This document shows, in pieces, positions 1 to 5,091 of a stretch of 5,153 nucleotides of DNA. The stretch's first letter is position 1; each line of letters begins with the position of its first letter. Origin of the DNA: Clostridia bacterium (lineage in GTDB: Bacteria; Bacillota; Clostridia; Oscillospirales; CAG-272); contig JAFQUL010000189.1 in assembly GCA_017408535.1 (NCBI GenBank), positions 1 to 5,153 of the forward strand, written 5' to 3'. The notes under the pieces were generated by a model, which did not search any database, had not been told where the DNA came from, and worked only from the letters and a program-made list of their open reading frames with translations. Made by a program: the position numbers and the translations under genes.

Positions 1-18
1 CCAAAGTAAATATATCAT
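1..18 (-). CDS. Start of a divergent gene, first six codons only
   Basis: Read on the minus strand, an ATG at 18-16 opens a frame that runs off the left edge after six codons (Met-Ile-Tyr-Leu-Leu-Trp). A GGGAGG ribosome binding site lies at 30-25, six bases before the ATG, and an extended -10 promoter for this direction lies at 110-103, giving a leader of roughly 80 bases. The short hydrophobic start could be the beginning of a signal peptide or membrane segment, but six residues cannot decide that. In the leader RNA, CCUC (37-34) can pair with the GAGG (28-25) of the binding site around a five-base loop, so ribosome access might be modulated; a 4-bp stem is weak. The product cannot be identified from this window. 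The call rests only on the start signals and their spacing. Confidence 0.42.
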
Positions 19-102
19 GAGAGACCTCCCGGAGAGGAAGTATCTGCTCTTTTTAATCTAACCACAATATTATTCTTTCTGCCTTACTTTATTTTCGAGT
101 TA

Positions 103-110
103 ATTATAGC
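103..110 (-). promoter_or_regulatory. Leftward promoter, extended -10 element
   Basis: On the minus strand the sequence reads TGCTATAAT, a perfect TATAAT hexamer (108-103) preceded by the TGn extension typical of Gram-positive sigma-A promoters. The hexamer at the 17-bp position (131-126, TTATAT) is a poor -35 box and overlaps the palindrome at 129-142. The promoter therefore probably relies on its extended -10, and possibly on a factor bound at the palindrome. It points at the divergent gene starting at 18. Confidence 0.55.
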
Positions 111-128
111 ACATAAACAATTCCCATA

Positions 129-142
129 TAATGTTAACATTA
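129..142. promoter_or_regulatory. Perfect 14-bp palindrome, candidate operator
   Basis: TAATGTTAACATTA is an uninterrupted perfect palindrome with no spacer. It overlaps the weak -35 position of the leftward promoter and lies about 120 bp upstream of the nadC promoter. That position suits a dimeric regulator acting on the divergent gene. Which regulator is unknown. Because it sits in an NAD gene's upstream region, a nicotinate-responsive repressor (NiaR-type) is one option, but I could not match the motif to a remembered consensus. A/T-rich DNA yields short palindromes by chance, so this is a candidate only. Confidence 0.35.
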
Positions 143-182
143 CACAAAAAAATAACGGTATTTTTCTCTGTCGGGTATAATA

Positions 183-202
183 TTTGGGCAAACGTTCCCA
201 AA
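183..202. repeat. Inverted repeat TTTGGG-8-CCCAAA, possible operator
   Basis: TTTGGG (183-188) and CCCAAA (197-202) are perfect inverted arms around an 8-base spacer that contains the palindrome AACGTT (191-196). Bases 187-200 match the catabolite-responsive-element pattern TGNAANCGNWNNCA except at its first base, so a LacI/CcpA-family protein could bind. A TATAAT hexamer sits just upstream at 176-181 but has no convincing -35 box. The site is about 60 bp upstream of the nadC -35 box. Its function is unproven. Confidence 0.25.
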
Positions 203-257
203 ACAGCAGCAGAGGAGCCCGGCGGATATCAGTGCTCTATTTTATTACTCCCGAATA

Positions 258-286
258 TTGAAATCTGACAGAAAATGTGGTATACT
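258..286 (+). promoter_or_regulatory. nadC(-nadB-ispE) promoter
   Basis: A TTGAAA -35 box (258-263) and a TATACT -10 box (281-286) are separated by exactly 17 bp. The -10 carries the TGn extension (TGG at 278-280). Each hexamer differs from the sigma-A consensus at one base. Transcription would start near 292-294, giving a leader of just under 50 bases before the nadC start codon at 341. No other good rightward promoter appears between here and ispE, so this is the likely promoter of the whole nadC-nadB-ispE unit. Confidence 0.75.
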
Positions 287-305
287 GTTTTCTAACGTAA
301 AATCC

Positions 306-318
306 TGCAGATACTGCA
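306..318 (+). promoter_or_regulatory. Inverted repeat in the nadC leader, operator or weak attenuator
   Basis: TGCAG-ATA-CTGCA is a perfect 5-bp inverted repeat with a 3-base spacer, about 13-25 bases downstream of the predicted transcription start. The outer flanks are also complementary (AAAA at 299-302 with TTTT at 322-325), and a six-T run (321-326) follows directly. It could be an operator just inside the transcript, or a weak hairpin with a T run acting as an attenuator ahead of the ribosome binding site. The stem is too short for a confident terminator call. Confidence 0.35.
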
Positions 319-327
319 AATTTTTTC

Positions 328-332
328 GGAGG
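328..332 (+). promoter_or_regulatory. nadC ribosome binding site, decides the start
   Basis: GGAGG lies eight bases before the GTG at 341. An in-frame GTG at 332 overlaps this binding site itself and would leave the protein with no usable site of its own, so initiation at 341 is preferred. Confidence 0.85.
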
Positions 333-340
333 TGCTACAC

Positions 341-1180
341 GTGAACTATTCACCCGAAATAAAGAAACTGATAGAAGACGCTCTCAGCGAGGATATCGGC
401 ACAGGCGACATTACCACCCTGTCTACTATTCCCAGAGAAAGGACCGCAGAGGGCAAATACAGAGCCAAGGAGGATGGCATCCTCTCAGGTATAGATATAG
501 CAAAAGAGGTCTACCGCATCATTGACCCCGAGGTTGAGTTTACCGCCTTCTTTTCTGAGGGCGAGCGGGTAAAAAAGGGGGACATCATAGCAGAGGTCAA
601 GGGTAACGCCAGAAGCCTGCTCACCGGTGAGCGGGTGGGGCTTAACCTTATGCAGAGAATGTCCGGCATCGCCACCCGCACCTCCGAGGCGGTAAAGGCG
701 GTTGAAGGTACCGGCGCAAAGATCGCAGACACCAGAAAGACCACCCCCGGTCTGAGAGTCATAGAGAAGATGGCGGTCAGAGCAGGCGGCGGAACAAATC
801 ACCGCTTTAACTTAGCTGACGGCATTCTCATCAAGGACAACCACATAGTTGCGGCAGGCGGTATTACCGCCGCGGTTGAGGCGGCAAGGAAGAACGCTCC
901 CCACACCCTTAAAATAGAGGTTGAGGTAGAGGATCTTCTTCAGCTTGAGGAGGCTCTCGCCGCAGGAGCGGATATAATAATGCTTGACAATATGGACAAC
1001 GATACCATGCGTGAGGCGGTAAAGCTCACCGCAGGCAGAGCCATTACCGAAGCATCGGGAAATATGGGGGACAGAGATCTCCGTGCCGTAGCGGAAACGG
1101 GAGTAGACATCATCAGCATCGGTGCCCTTACTCATACCGTCCGCGCCCTTGACATCAGTCTTAAATTCACTTTGGCATAA
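341..1180 (+). CDS. nadC: Nicotinate-nucleotide diphosphorylase (quinolinate phosphoribosyltransferase)
   Basis: NadC converts quinolinate and PRPP to nicotinate mononucleotide, CO2 and pyrophosphate, the step where de novo synthesis enters the common NAD pathway; it is cytosolic. The product is 279 residues, normal for the family. Visible signatures, numbered from the GTG at 341, are the N-terminal EDIGTGDIT segment (about 17-25), the helix with ERVGLNLMQRMSGIAT (97-112), DTRKTTPGLR (130-139), the glycine-rich GGGTNHR (149-155), LIKDNH (163-168), MLDN (214-217) and EASGN (237-241). The Arg, Lys and His residues in these motifs form the quinolinate/PRPP site of known NadC enzymes. The start is GTG with GGAGG eight bases upstream. 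nadB follows after 20 bp on the same strand, supporting an NAD operon. Nothing looks truncated. The Arg codons are mixed (11 of 19 are AGA/AGG), unlike the oxidoreductase downstream. Confidence 0.96.
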   Translation: MNYSPEIKKLIEDALSEDIGTGDITTLSTIPRERTAEGKYRAKEDGILSGIDIAKEVYRIIDPEVEFTAFFSEGERVKKGDIIAEVKGNARSLLTGERVGLNLMQRMSGIATRTSEAVKAVEGTGAKIADTRKTTPGLRVIEKMAVRAGGGTNHRFNLADGILIKDNHIVAAGGITAAVEAARKNAPHTLKIEVEVEDLLQLEEALAAGADIIMLDNMDNDTMREAVKLTAGRAITEASGNMGDRDLRAVAETGVDIISIGALTHTVRALDISLKFTLA

Positions 1181-1200
1181 GAACCGAGGAAAATAAATAA

Positions 1201-2763
1201 ATGAAAAAAAGATATCTTTACGGAAAGGATATAAGCTCTCTGCCCCGTCTCAGCTATGACGTGCTGGTGGTGGGGAGCGGTATTGCGGGGCTGTACGCGG
1301 CTATCAACGTAGACCCCTCTCTTAAGTGTGCCGTCATTACCAAGATGGATATTGAGCATTGCAATTCCTATCTTGCTCAGGGAGGCATCGCCTCAGTCAT
1401 ATCACCCGAAGATAATTTTGAGTCGCATATAGAGGATACTCTCCGCGCGGGTGCAGGTCTCTGCGACAGAACGGCAGTTGAGGTGCTGGTAGCGGAGGGA
1501 CCCGAAAACATCAAGACTCTGGTGGAGCTTGACGTTCCCTTTGACACAAACCCCGAGGGGGAGCTGCAGATAACCCGTGAGGGCGGCCACTCCTTCAGAC
1601 GTATAGTCCACTGCGGCGGTGACGCCACCGGACGCGAGACCACACGGCGTCTGGGTCAGATCGCACTTGAACGCAAGAACACAGAGGTGCTTATGACCAC
1701 CTATCTCATCGATATACTGACAGACGGTGAGACGGGAAAGCTCATCGGTGCTCTGGTCTCAGACATTGACGGAGATATGAAGGTCATCCTCTCCCCTGCG
1801 GTAATAATGTGTACGGGAGGTATCGGCTACCTCTACAAATACACCACTAACCCCAGAGTCGCAGTAGGCGACGGTATTGCATCTGCCGCAAGAGCAGGTG
1901 CGGTGATCGAAAATATGGAGATGGTGCAGTTTCATCCCACCACCCTTATCGCACCCTCAAAGAGTGAGAGACTTTTCCTTATTTCCGAGGCGGTAAGAGG
2001 CGAGGGAGGAATACTTAAAAACTCTGAGGGAAAAGCGTTTATGGAAGGCGTGCACCCCCTCCGTGACTTAGCGCCCCGTGACATAGTAACGAGAGGAATT
2101 CTCGCTGAGCTTTCCCGTTCAGGTGAGGAGAACGTCTTCCTTGACGTTTCTTCTATGACGGAGGAGTTCTTCTCAAAGAGATTTCCTACCATATATAACG
2201 AGTGCCGCCACTTCGGTGTGAAGGTACCCTATGAGAGCATTCCCGTCCGTCCCGCACAGCACTATCTTATGGGCGGTATCAAGACCGATCTTAACGGTAT
2301 GACGAATATTGACGGTCTTTACGCCTGCGGTGAAGCCGCCTGCACCGGCATACACGGTGCAAACCGGCTTGCCAGTAACTCTGTGCTCGAGTGTCTGGTG
2401 TTCAGCCGCCGTGCCGCCCGTGATATAAGTGAAAAGAGACGGCAGAGGATACCCACCGATATCCCCCTTCCCTGCGGCAGGGACAGCGGAGGCAAGCCCC
2501 TCTCTCCCACCGAGATAATCGCCCTGCGGGAAAAGATACGCAGTACCATGACAGAGCTGGTAGGCCCTATCCGCCGACCCTCAGAGCTAAGCGAGGCGGT
2601 AAGGATACTCACAGAGCTGAGAGACCGCATCGCAGAGACATCACTTGAATACCACGATCAGTTTGAGGTATACAGTATGGCGGAAAGTGCGCTGATGATC
2701 GCACGCGGTGCCGAGGCAAGAAAGGAAAGCATCGGCGCACACACGGTGGTAGAGGACAAGTGA
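1201..2763 (+). CDS. nadB: L-aspartate oxidase
   Basis: NadB is the FAD enzyme that oxidises L-aspartate to iminoaspartate, the first committed step of bacterial de novo NAD synthesis. In anaerobes fumarate is the likely electron acceptor instead of oxygen. The 520 residues are close to the usual length. The N-terminal FAD-binding motif is VLVVGSGIAG (21-30). CNSYLAQGGIA (54-64) is the flavin-contact segment. TREGGHS (125-131) carries Glu127, the position corresponding to the Glu that separates aspartate oxidases from succinate dehydrogenase and fumarate reductase flavoproteins. QFHPTT (243-248), APRDIVTRG (291-299), AQHYLMGGI (352-360) and GANRLASNS (386-394) supply His245, Arg293, His354 and Arg389 of the active site. 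A helical C-terminal domain follows (about 435-510) and ends soon after ARKESIGAH. The ATG at 1201 has GAGGA about ten bases upstream. The unstable iminoaspartate needs NadA, which is not in the window. Confidence 0.95.
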   Translation: MKKRYLYGKDISSLPRLSYDVLVVGSGIAGLYAAINVDPSLKCAVITKMDIEHCNSYLAQGGIASVISPEDNFESHIEDTLRAGAGLCDRTAVEVLVAEGPENIKTLVELDVPFDTNPEGELQITREGGHSFRRIVHCGGDATGRETTRRLGQIALERKNTEVLMTTYLIDILTDGETGKLIGALVSDIDGDMKVILSPAVIMCTGGIGYLYKYTTNPRVAVGDGIASAARAGAVIENMEMVQFHPTTLIAPSKSERLFLISEAVRGEGGILKNSEGKAFMEGVHPLRDLAPRDIVTRGILAELSRSGEENVFLDVSSMTEEFFSKRFPTIYNECRHFGVKVPYESIPVRPAQHYLMGGIKTDLNGMTNIDGLYACGEAACTGIHGANRLASNSVLECLVFSRRAARDISEKRRQRIPTDIPLPCGRDSGGKPLSPTEIIALREKIRSTMTELVGPIRRPSELSEAVRILTELRDRIAETSLEYHDQFEVYSMAESALMIARGAEARKESIGAHTVVEDK

Positions 2764-2767
2764 GTCC

Positions 2768-2780
2768 GTCTCAATGAGAC
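2768..2780 (+). repeat. Small hairpin just after nadB
   Basis: GTCTC-AAT-GAGAC forms a perfect 5-bp stem with a 3-base loop, beginning five bases after the nadB stop codon. A C/A-rich stretch and only four T's follow, so it is a poor terminator. Together with the larger hairpin at 2791-2827 it makes a tandem structure in the nadB-ispE gap, perhaps protecting the 3' end of nadB mRNA. Confidence 0.4.
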
Positions 2781-2790
2781 AGCACCTTTT

Positions 2791-2827
2791 GAAGCTTGTG
2801 ACTTGTCCCAAAAAACGCACAAGCTTC
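2791..2827 (+). repeat. 10-bp inverted repeat in the nadB-ispE gap
   Basis: GAAGCTTGTG (2791-2800) and CACAAGCTTC (2818-2827) are perfect inverted arms around a 17-base loop. The 3' arm is followed by CGGTTAGG, not a T run, so it does not look like an intrinsic terminator. It ends five bases before the ispE ribosome binding region. Likely roles are an mRNA processing or stability element that lets nadB and ispE be expressed at different levels, or a protein/RNA binding site controlling ispE translation. An in-frame TTG at 2803 falls inside the loop and is not a credible start. Confidence 0.55.
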
Positions 2828-2832
2828 CGGTT

Positions 2833-2840
2833 AGGAAAGG
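2833..2840 (+). promoter_or_regulatory. ispE ribosome binding region (start ambiguous)
   Basis: AGGAAAGG serves one of two in-frame ATGs. AGGA (2833-2836) is five bases before the ATG at 2842, which adds the residues MAIN. AAGG (2837-2840) is 13 bases before the ATG at 2854. The spacing favours 2842 slightly, while comparison with the usual length before the AKIN motif favours 2854. Confidence 0.55.
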
Positions 2841-2853
2841 TATGGCCATAAAT

Positions 2854-3744
2854 ATGAAAAACAAAAGTATTACCCTCCGCGGTTATGCAAAGATAAATCT
2901 CTTTCTTGACGTTATCTCAAAGAGGGCGGACGGGTACCACAATATTGACGGTGTGATGCAGACGGTGTCTCTTTACGATACCGTCACCGTCTCGGTAAGC
3001 GAGGGAGAGGATGAGATACTCCTTTCCTGCAGTGACACCTCCCTTCCCACCGACCGCCGCAATCTTGCCTACAGAGCCGCCGAGAGCTTCAGAGAGGCGT
3101 TCGGTATCACGGGACACAGCATAGAGATCTCGATAGACAAGAATATCCCGGTAGCGGCAGGTATGGCAGGCGGCAGTACAGACTGTGCCGCTGTGCTCAG
3201 TGCTCTGGGGCAGATATTTGATATTGATAAAACAGAACTTTTCACAGTTGCCGAAAAGCTCGGTGCTGACGTACCCTTCTGCCTTTACAAAGGGACTGCA
3301 CGCACCGCAGGAATAGGAGAAAGGCTGACCCCTGTCACTCCTATGCCCGACTGCTTTATCGTTATCGGACGAATGGGCGAGGGAGTATCCACTCCCGTGG
3401 CATTTTCACGGCTGGATGAGGTGCTTTCCGTCTGTGAGGAGGAGGTCAGACACGCTGATCTTTCCCGTATGACGTCGGCACTTGAAAAGGACGTTCACGC
3501 TCTTGCCCCAACACTTTATAATTCCTTTGGTGAGGTCATCTTCCCGATACACGAGGGTGCTGACAAGGTACGCCGTGCACTTGAAGAAAGCGGTGCACTC
3601 AGAGTACTTCTCAGCGGCAGCGGCCCTTCGGTGTTTGCTCTCTACGAAACAGAAGAAGGAGCACAGGCAGGCTATGACGCTCTCAGGGCGATAGGTGCTG
3701 ACCGCTTTATTACCCGACCGGTAAGACGCTGTGACGAGGAATAG
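2854..3744 (+). CDS. ispE: 4-diphosphocytidyl-2-C-methyl-D-erythritol kinase
   Basis: IspE phosphorylates CDP-methylerythritol with ATP in the cytosolic MEP pathway to isopentenyl diphosphate. It is a GHMP-superfamily kinase. From the ATG at 2854 it has 296 residues, typical for IspE. Visible signatures are YAKINLFLDV (11-20) with the catalytic Lys13, the substrate-binding RADGYHNI (24-31), the glycine-rich ATP loop PVAAGMAGGSTDCA (99-112), GADVPFC (137-143) with the catalytic Asp139, and the C-terminal GSGPSVF (255-261). All catalytic positions are intact. An alternative ATG at 2842 would give 300 residues. A far upstream TTG at 2803 lies in a hairpin loop, lacks a binding site and is rejected. 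The gene is 90 bp after nadB on the same strand with no visible promoter, so it is probably cotranscribed with the NAD genes though metabolically unrelated. No clear terminator follows it. Confidence 0.95.
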   Translation: MKNKSITLRGYAKINLFLDVISKRADGYHNIDGVMQTVSLYDTVTVSVSEGEDEILLSCSDTSLPTDRRNLAYRAAESFREAFGITGHSIEISIDKNIPVAAGMAGGSTDCAAVLSALGQIFDIDKTELFTVAEKLGADVPFCLYKGTARTAGIGERLTPVTPMPDCFIVIGRMGEGVSTPVAFSRLDEVLSVCEEEVRHADLSRMTSALEKDVHALAPTLYNSFGEVIFPIHEGADKVRRALEESGALRVLLSGSGPSVFALYETEEGAQAGYDALRAIGADRFITRPVRRCDEE

Positions 3745-3768
3745 AACTGCTTTTATTTTTCTATTAAC

Positions 3769-3797
3769 TTGACAAGATAGAATAAAGGTGCTATTAT
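3769..3797 (+). promoter_or_regulatory. Strong promoter of the oxidoreductase gene
   Basis: A perfect TTGACA -35 box (3769-3774) is followed after 17 bp by TATTAT (3792-3797), with a TGC extension at 3789-3791. This is the best promoter in the window, with one mismatch in the -10 box. Transcription would begin near 3803-3806, giving a leader of about 45 bases. It sets the downstream gene apart from the nadC-nadB-ispE unit. Confidence 0.82.
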
Positions 3798-3822
3798 CTA
3801 AGGTGATATTGATTACTAAACA

Positions 3823-3838
3823 TTATATTATAATATAA
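3823..3838. repeat. Perfect 16-bp A/T palindrome in the 5' leader
   Basis: TTATATTATAATATAA is a perfect uninterrupted palindrome between the promoter and the AGGGAG ribosome binding site (3838-3843) of the oxidoreductase gene. It could be an operator inside the transcript. Its composition is pure A/T, so chance is a realistic alternative. Confidence 0.3.
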
Positions 3839-3850
3839 GGGAGAAGAAAA

Positions 3851-4900
3851 ATGGAAAAACCGATTCGCATTGGTCTTGTGGGACTTGGCCGCGCAGGTCA
3901 CGGTATGCACAAGAAGGAGCTTGAAACAAGACAGGACAAGTTTCAGTTTTACGCAGTTTGCGACATTATAGAGGAGCGCACCAAGCCCTTCGTTGAGGCA
4001 TTCGGCAGTAAGCCCTACATCTCCTACGAGGAGATGCTGAAGGATGATAACGTTGAGCTTGTCAGCATAGCTACCCGCTCCTGCGACCACTACAAGCACG
4101 CTAAGATGGCTCTTCTTGCAGGTAAGGACGTTATGCTTGAGAAGCCCTTCTGTATGCACCCCGAGGAGTCACGTGAGCTTATCGCTCTCGGCTCTCAGCC
4201 CGCAGGTCCTCACCTTTACATCCGTCACAACCGCCGCTTTGAGAAGGGCTTCTGCAAGGCCATAGAGATAATCGACTCCGGTATTCTCGGCGAGGTATTT
4301 GAGATCAAGCTCAGCCGTAACAGCTATCAGCGCCGTTGCGACTGGCAGACTATTTCCGAGTTTGGCGGCGGTCAGCTGCTTAACTGGGGACCCCACATTA
4401 TTGACCACTCTCTTCGCTTCTGCGGCGGCGCATACACCAATATGTACTCCGCTATCCGCCACGTTGCGGCTGCAGGTGACTGCGAGGACCACATCAAGAT
4501 CGTGTTCACCGGTGTAAATAACCGTATCGTTGATATGGAGATCTCCGGCGGCGCGGCTCTCCCCACCCCCGAGTACCGTATCTACGGCTCTCGCGGCGCT
4601 CTCGTTTCTGAGGGCAGCGAGTTCTCTCTTAAGTATCTTGATCCCAAGGTAGAGCTTGCTCCGGTAGTTGCAGATCCCGAGACTCCCGGTGCAGGAACAG
4701 GTTTTGGCAACAACGAGACTCTTACCTGGATAGAGGAGAAGGTACCCTTCGGCGAGGGTGACGGTACCGCACGCATCTGGGATGCTCTCTACGACACTAT
4801 CCGCCACGGCGTTAAGTACCCCATCGCTCTTTCCGAGGCTCTCGCAGTTATCGAGGTTATCGAAAAGGTAAAAGAGGGCACTATTTTCCAGAACAAGTAA
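3851..4900 (+). CDS. Gfo/Idh/MocA-family NAD(P)-dependent oxidoreductase, substrate unknown
   Basis: The 349-residue product is a complete member of the glucose-fructose oxidoreductase / inositol dehydrogenase / MocA family, which mostly oxidise or reduce sugars, polyols and their derivatives with a tightly bound NAD(P). The N-terminal Rossmann domain shows IGLVGLGRAG (7-16), the acidic strand end VCDI (36-39) after strand 2, and the family LEKPF (96-100) with Lys98. The C-terminal sheet domain has DWQ (164-166) and GGGQLLNWGPHIIDH (172-186). His182 matches the catalytic His, but Asn178 sits where inositol dehydrogenases have the catalytic Asp. There is no signal peptide, so it is cytosolic. 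The ATG has AGGGAG seven bases upstream. The gene stands alone with its own strong promoter and terminator. Its codons are strongly biased (20 of 22 Lys are AAG, 18 of 19 Arg are CGC/CGT), suggesting high expression. The substrate cannot be read from the sequence or from its neighbours. Confidence 0.92.
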   Translation: MEKPIRIGLVGLGRAGHGMHKKELETRQDKFQFYAVCDIIEERTKPFVEAFGSKPYISYEEMLKDDNVELVSIATRSCDHYKHAKMALLAGKDVMLEKPFCMHPEESRELIALGSQPAGPHLYIRHNRRFEKGFCKAIEIIDSGILGEVFEIKLSRNSYQRRCDWQTISEFGGGQLLNWGPHIIDHSLRFCGGAYTNMYSAIRHVAAAGDCEDHIKIVFTGVNNRIVDMEISGGAALPTPEYRIYGSRGALVSEGSEFSLKYLDPKVELAPVVADPETPGAGTGFGNNETLTWIEEKVPFGEGDGTARIWDALYDTIRHGVKYPIALSEALAVIEVIEKVKEGTIFQNK

Positions 4901-4982
4901 TTATAAAGACTAAAAAAAGGTGCTGTAAAAAAATTCAATGCCTTTAAACACGCATAAAATAAACTAAATAAATAAAAAAGAG

Positions 4983-5019
4983 TGCGGAAGAAGTAAAAAA
5001 ATTTTAGGCTTCTTCCGCA
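4983..5019 (+). terminator. Intrinsic terminator of the oxidoreductase gene, probably bidirectional
   Basis: TGCGGAAGAAG (4983-4993) and CTTCTTCCGCA (5009-5019) form a perfect 11-bp stem with an A/T-rich 15-base loop, followed by T-rich sequence (5020-5031, interrupted by AG). It lies about 80 bases after the stop codon at 4900. On the opposite strand the A run at 4974-4979 becomes a T run, so transcription arriving from the right could also stop here. That fits a convergent gene beyond the window, though none is visible. Confidence 0.88.
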
Positions 5020-5033
5020 TTTTTAGTTTTTGT

Positions 5034-5047
5034 TATCTGATCAGATA
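5034..5047. repeat. Perfect 14-bp palindrome after the terminator
   Basis: TATCTGATCAGATA is a perfect uninterrupted palindrome centred on TGATCA, 15 bases past the terminator stem. It lies outside any gene and could be an operator for a gene to the right, or a fortuitous site. No convincing promoter accompanies it. Confidence 0.3.
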
Positions 5048-5091
5048 TGTATATAAATGATTTGTCGAGTTTTTTTGGGAATATGAAGACC

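Noticed and set aside
176..181. TATAAT as a second rightward promoter
   Set aside because: No -35 box resembling TTGACA is found at 16-18 bp spacing and there is no TGn extension. The promoter at 258-286 is far better.
216..234. GAGC...GCTC hairpin followed by a T-rich stretch upstream of nadC
   Set aside because: The stem is only 4 bp with a long loop and lies upstream of the nadC promoter, so it is not a usable terminator or riboswitch.
332..340. Earlier GTG start for nadC
   Set aside because: The codon overlaps the GGAGG binding site used by the GTG at 341, leaving no binding site for itself.
1..340. Riboswitch (NAD-responsive or other) or T-box in the nadC leader
   Set aside because: The predicted leader is under 50 bases, too short for known riboswitch aptamers, and I recognise no conserved aptamer core.
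485..1135. Several minus-strand open frames of 80-110 codons opposite nadC
   Set aside because: All overlap an unmistakable nadC, and their translations show no family features.
2791..2827. Intrinsic terminator between nadB and ispE
   Set aside because: The stem is good but no T run follows it on either strand, so termination is unlikely.
2803..2853. TTG start giving IspE a 17-residue extension
   Set aside because: The TTG sits in the loop of a hairpin with no ribosome binding site, and the added residues are not part of the IspE fold.
3794..4159. A 121-codon minus-strand frame crossing the oxidoreductase start and promoter
   Set aside because: It overlaps the strong promoter and N-terminus of a well-supported gene. 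Its translation of the A/T-rich leader is low-complexity and shows no recognisable family.
4169..4807. A 212-codon open frame on the minus strand
   Set aside because: It lies wholly inside the oxidoreductase gene, which has complete family motifs, a promoter and a ribosome binding site. The open antisense frame is explained by that gene's biased codon use, and the antisense protein has no recognisable motif.
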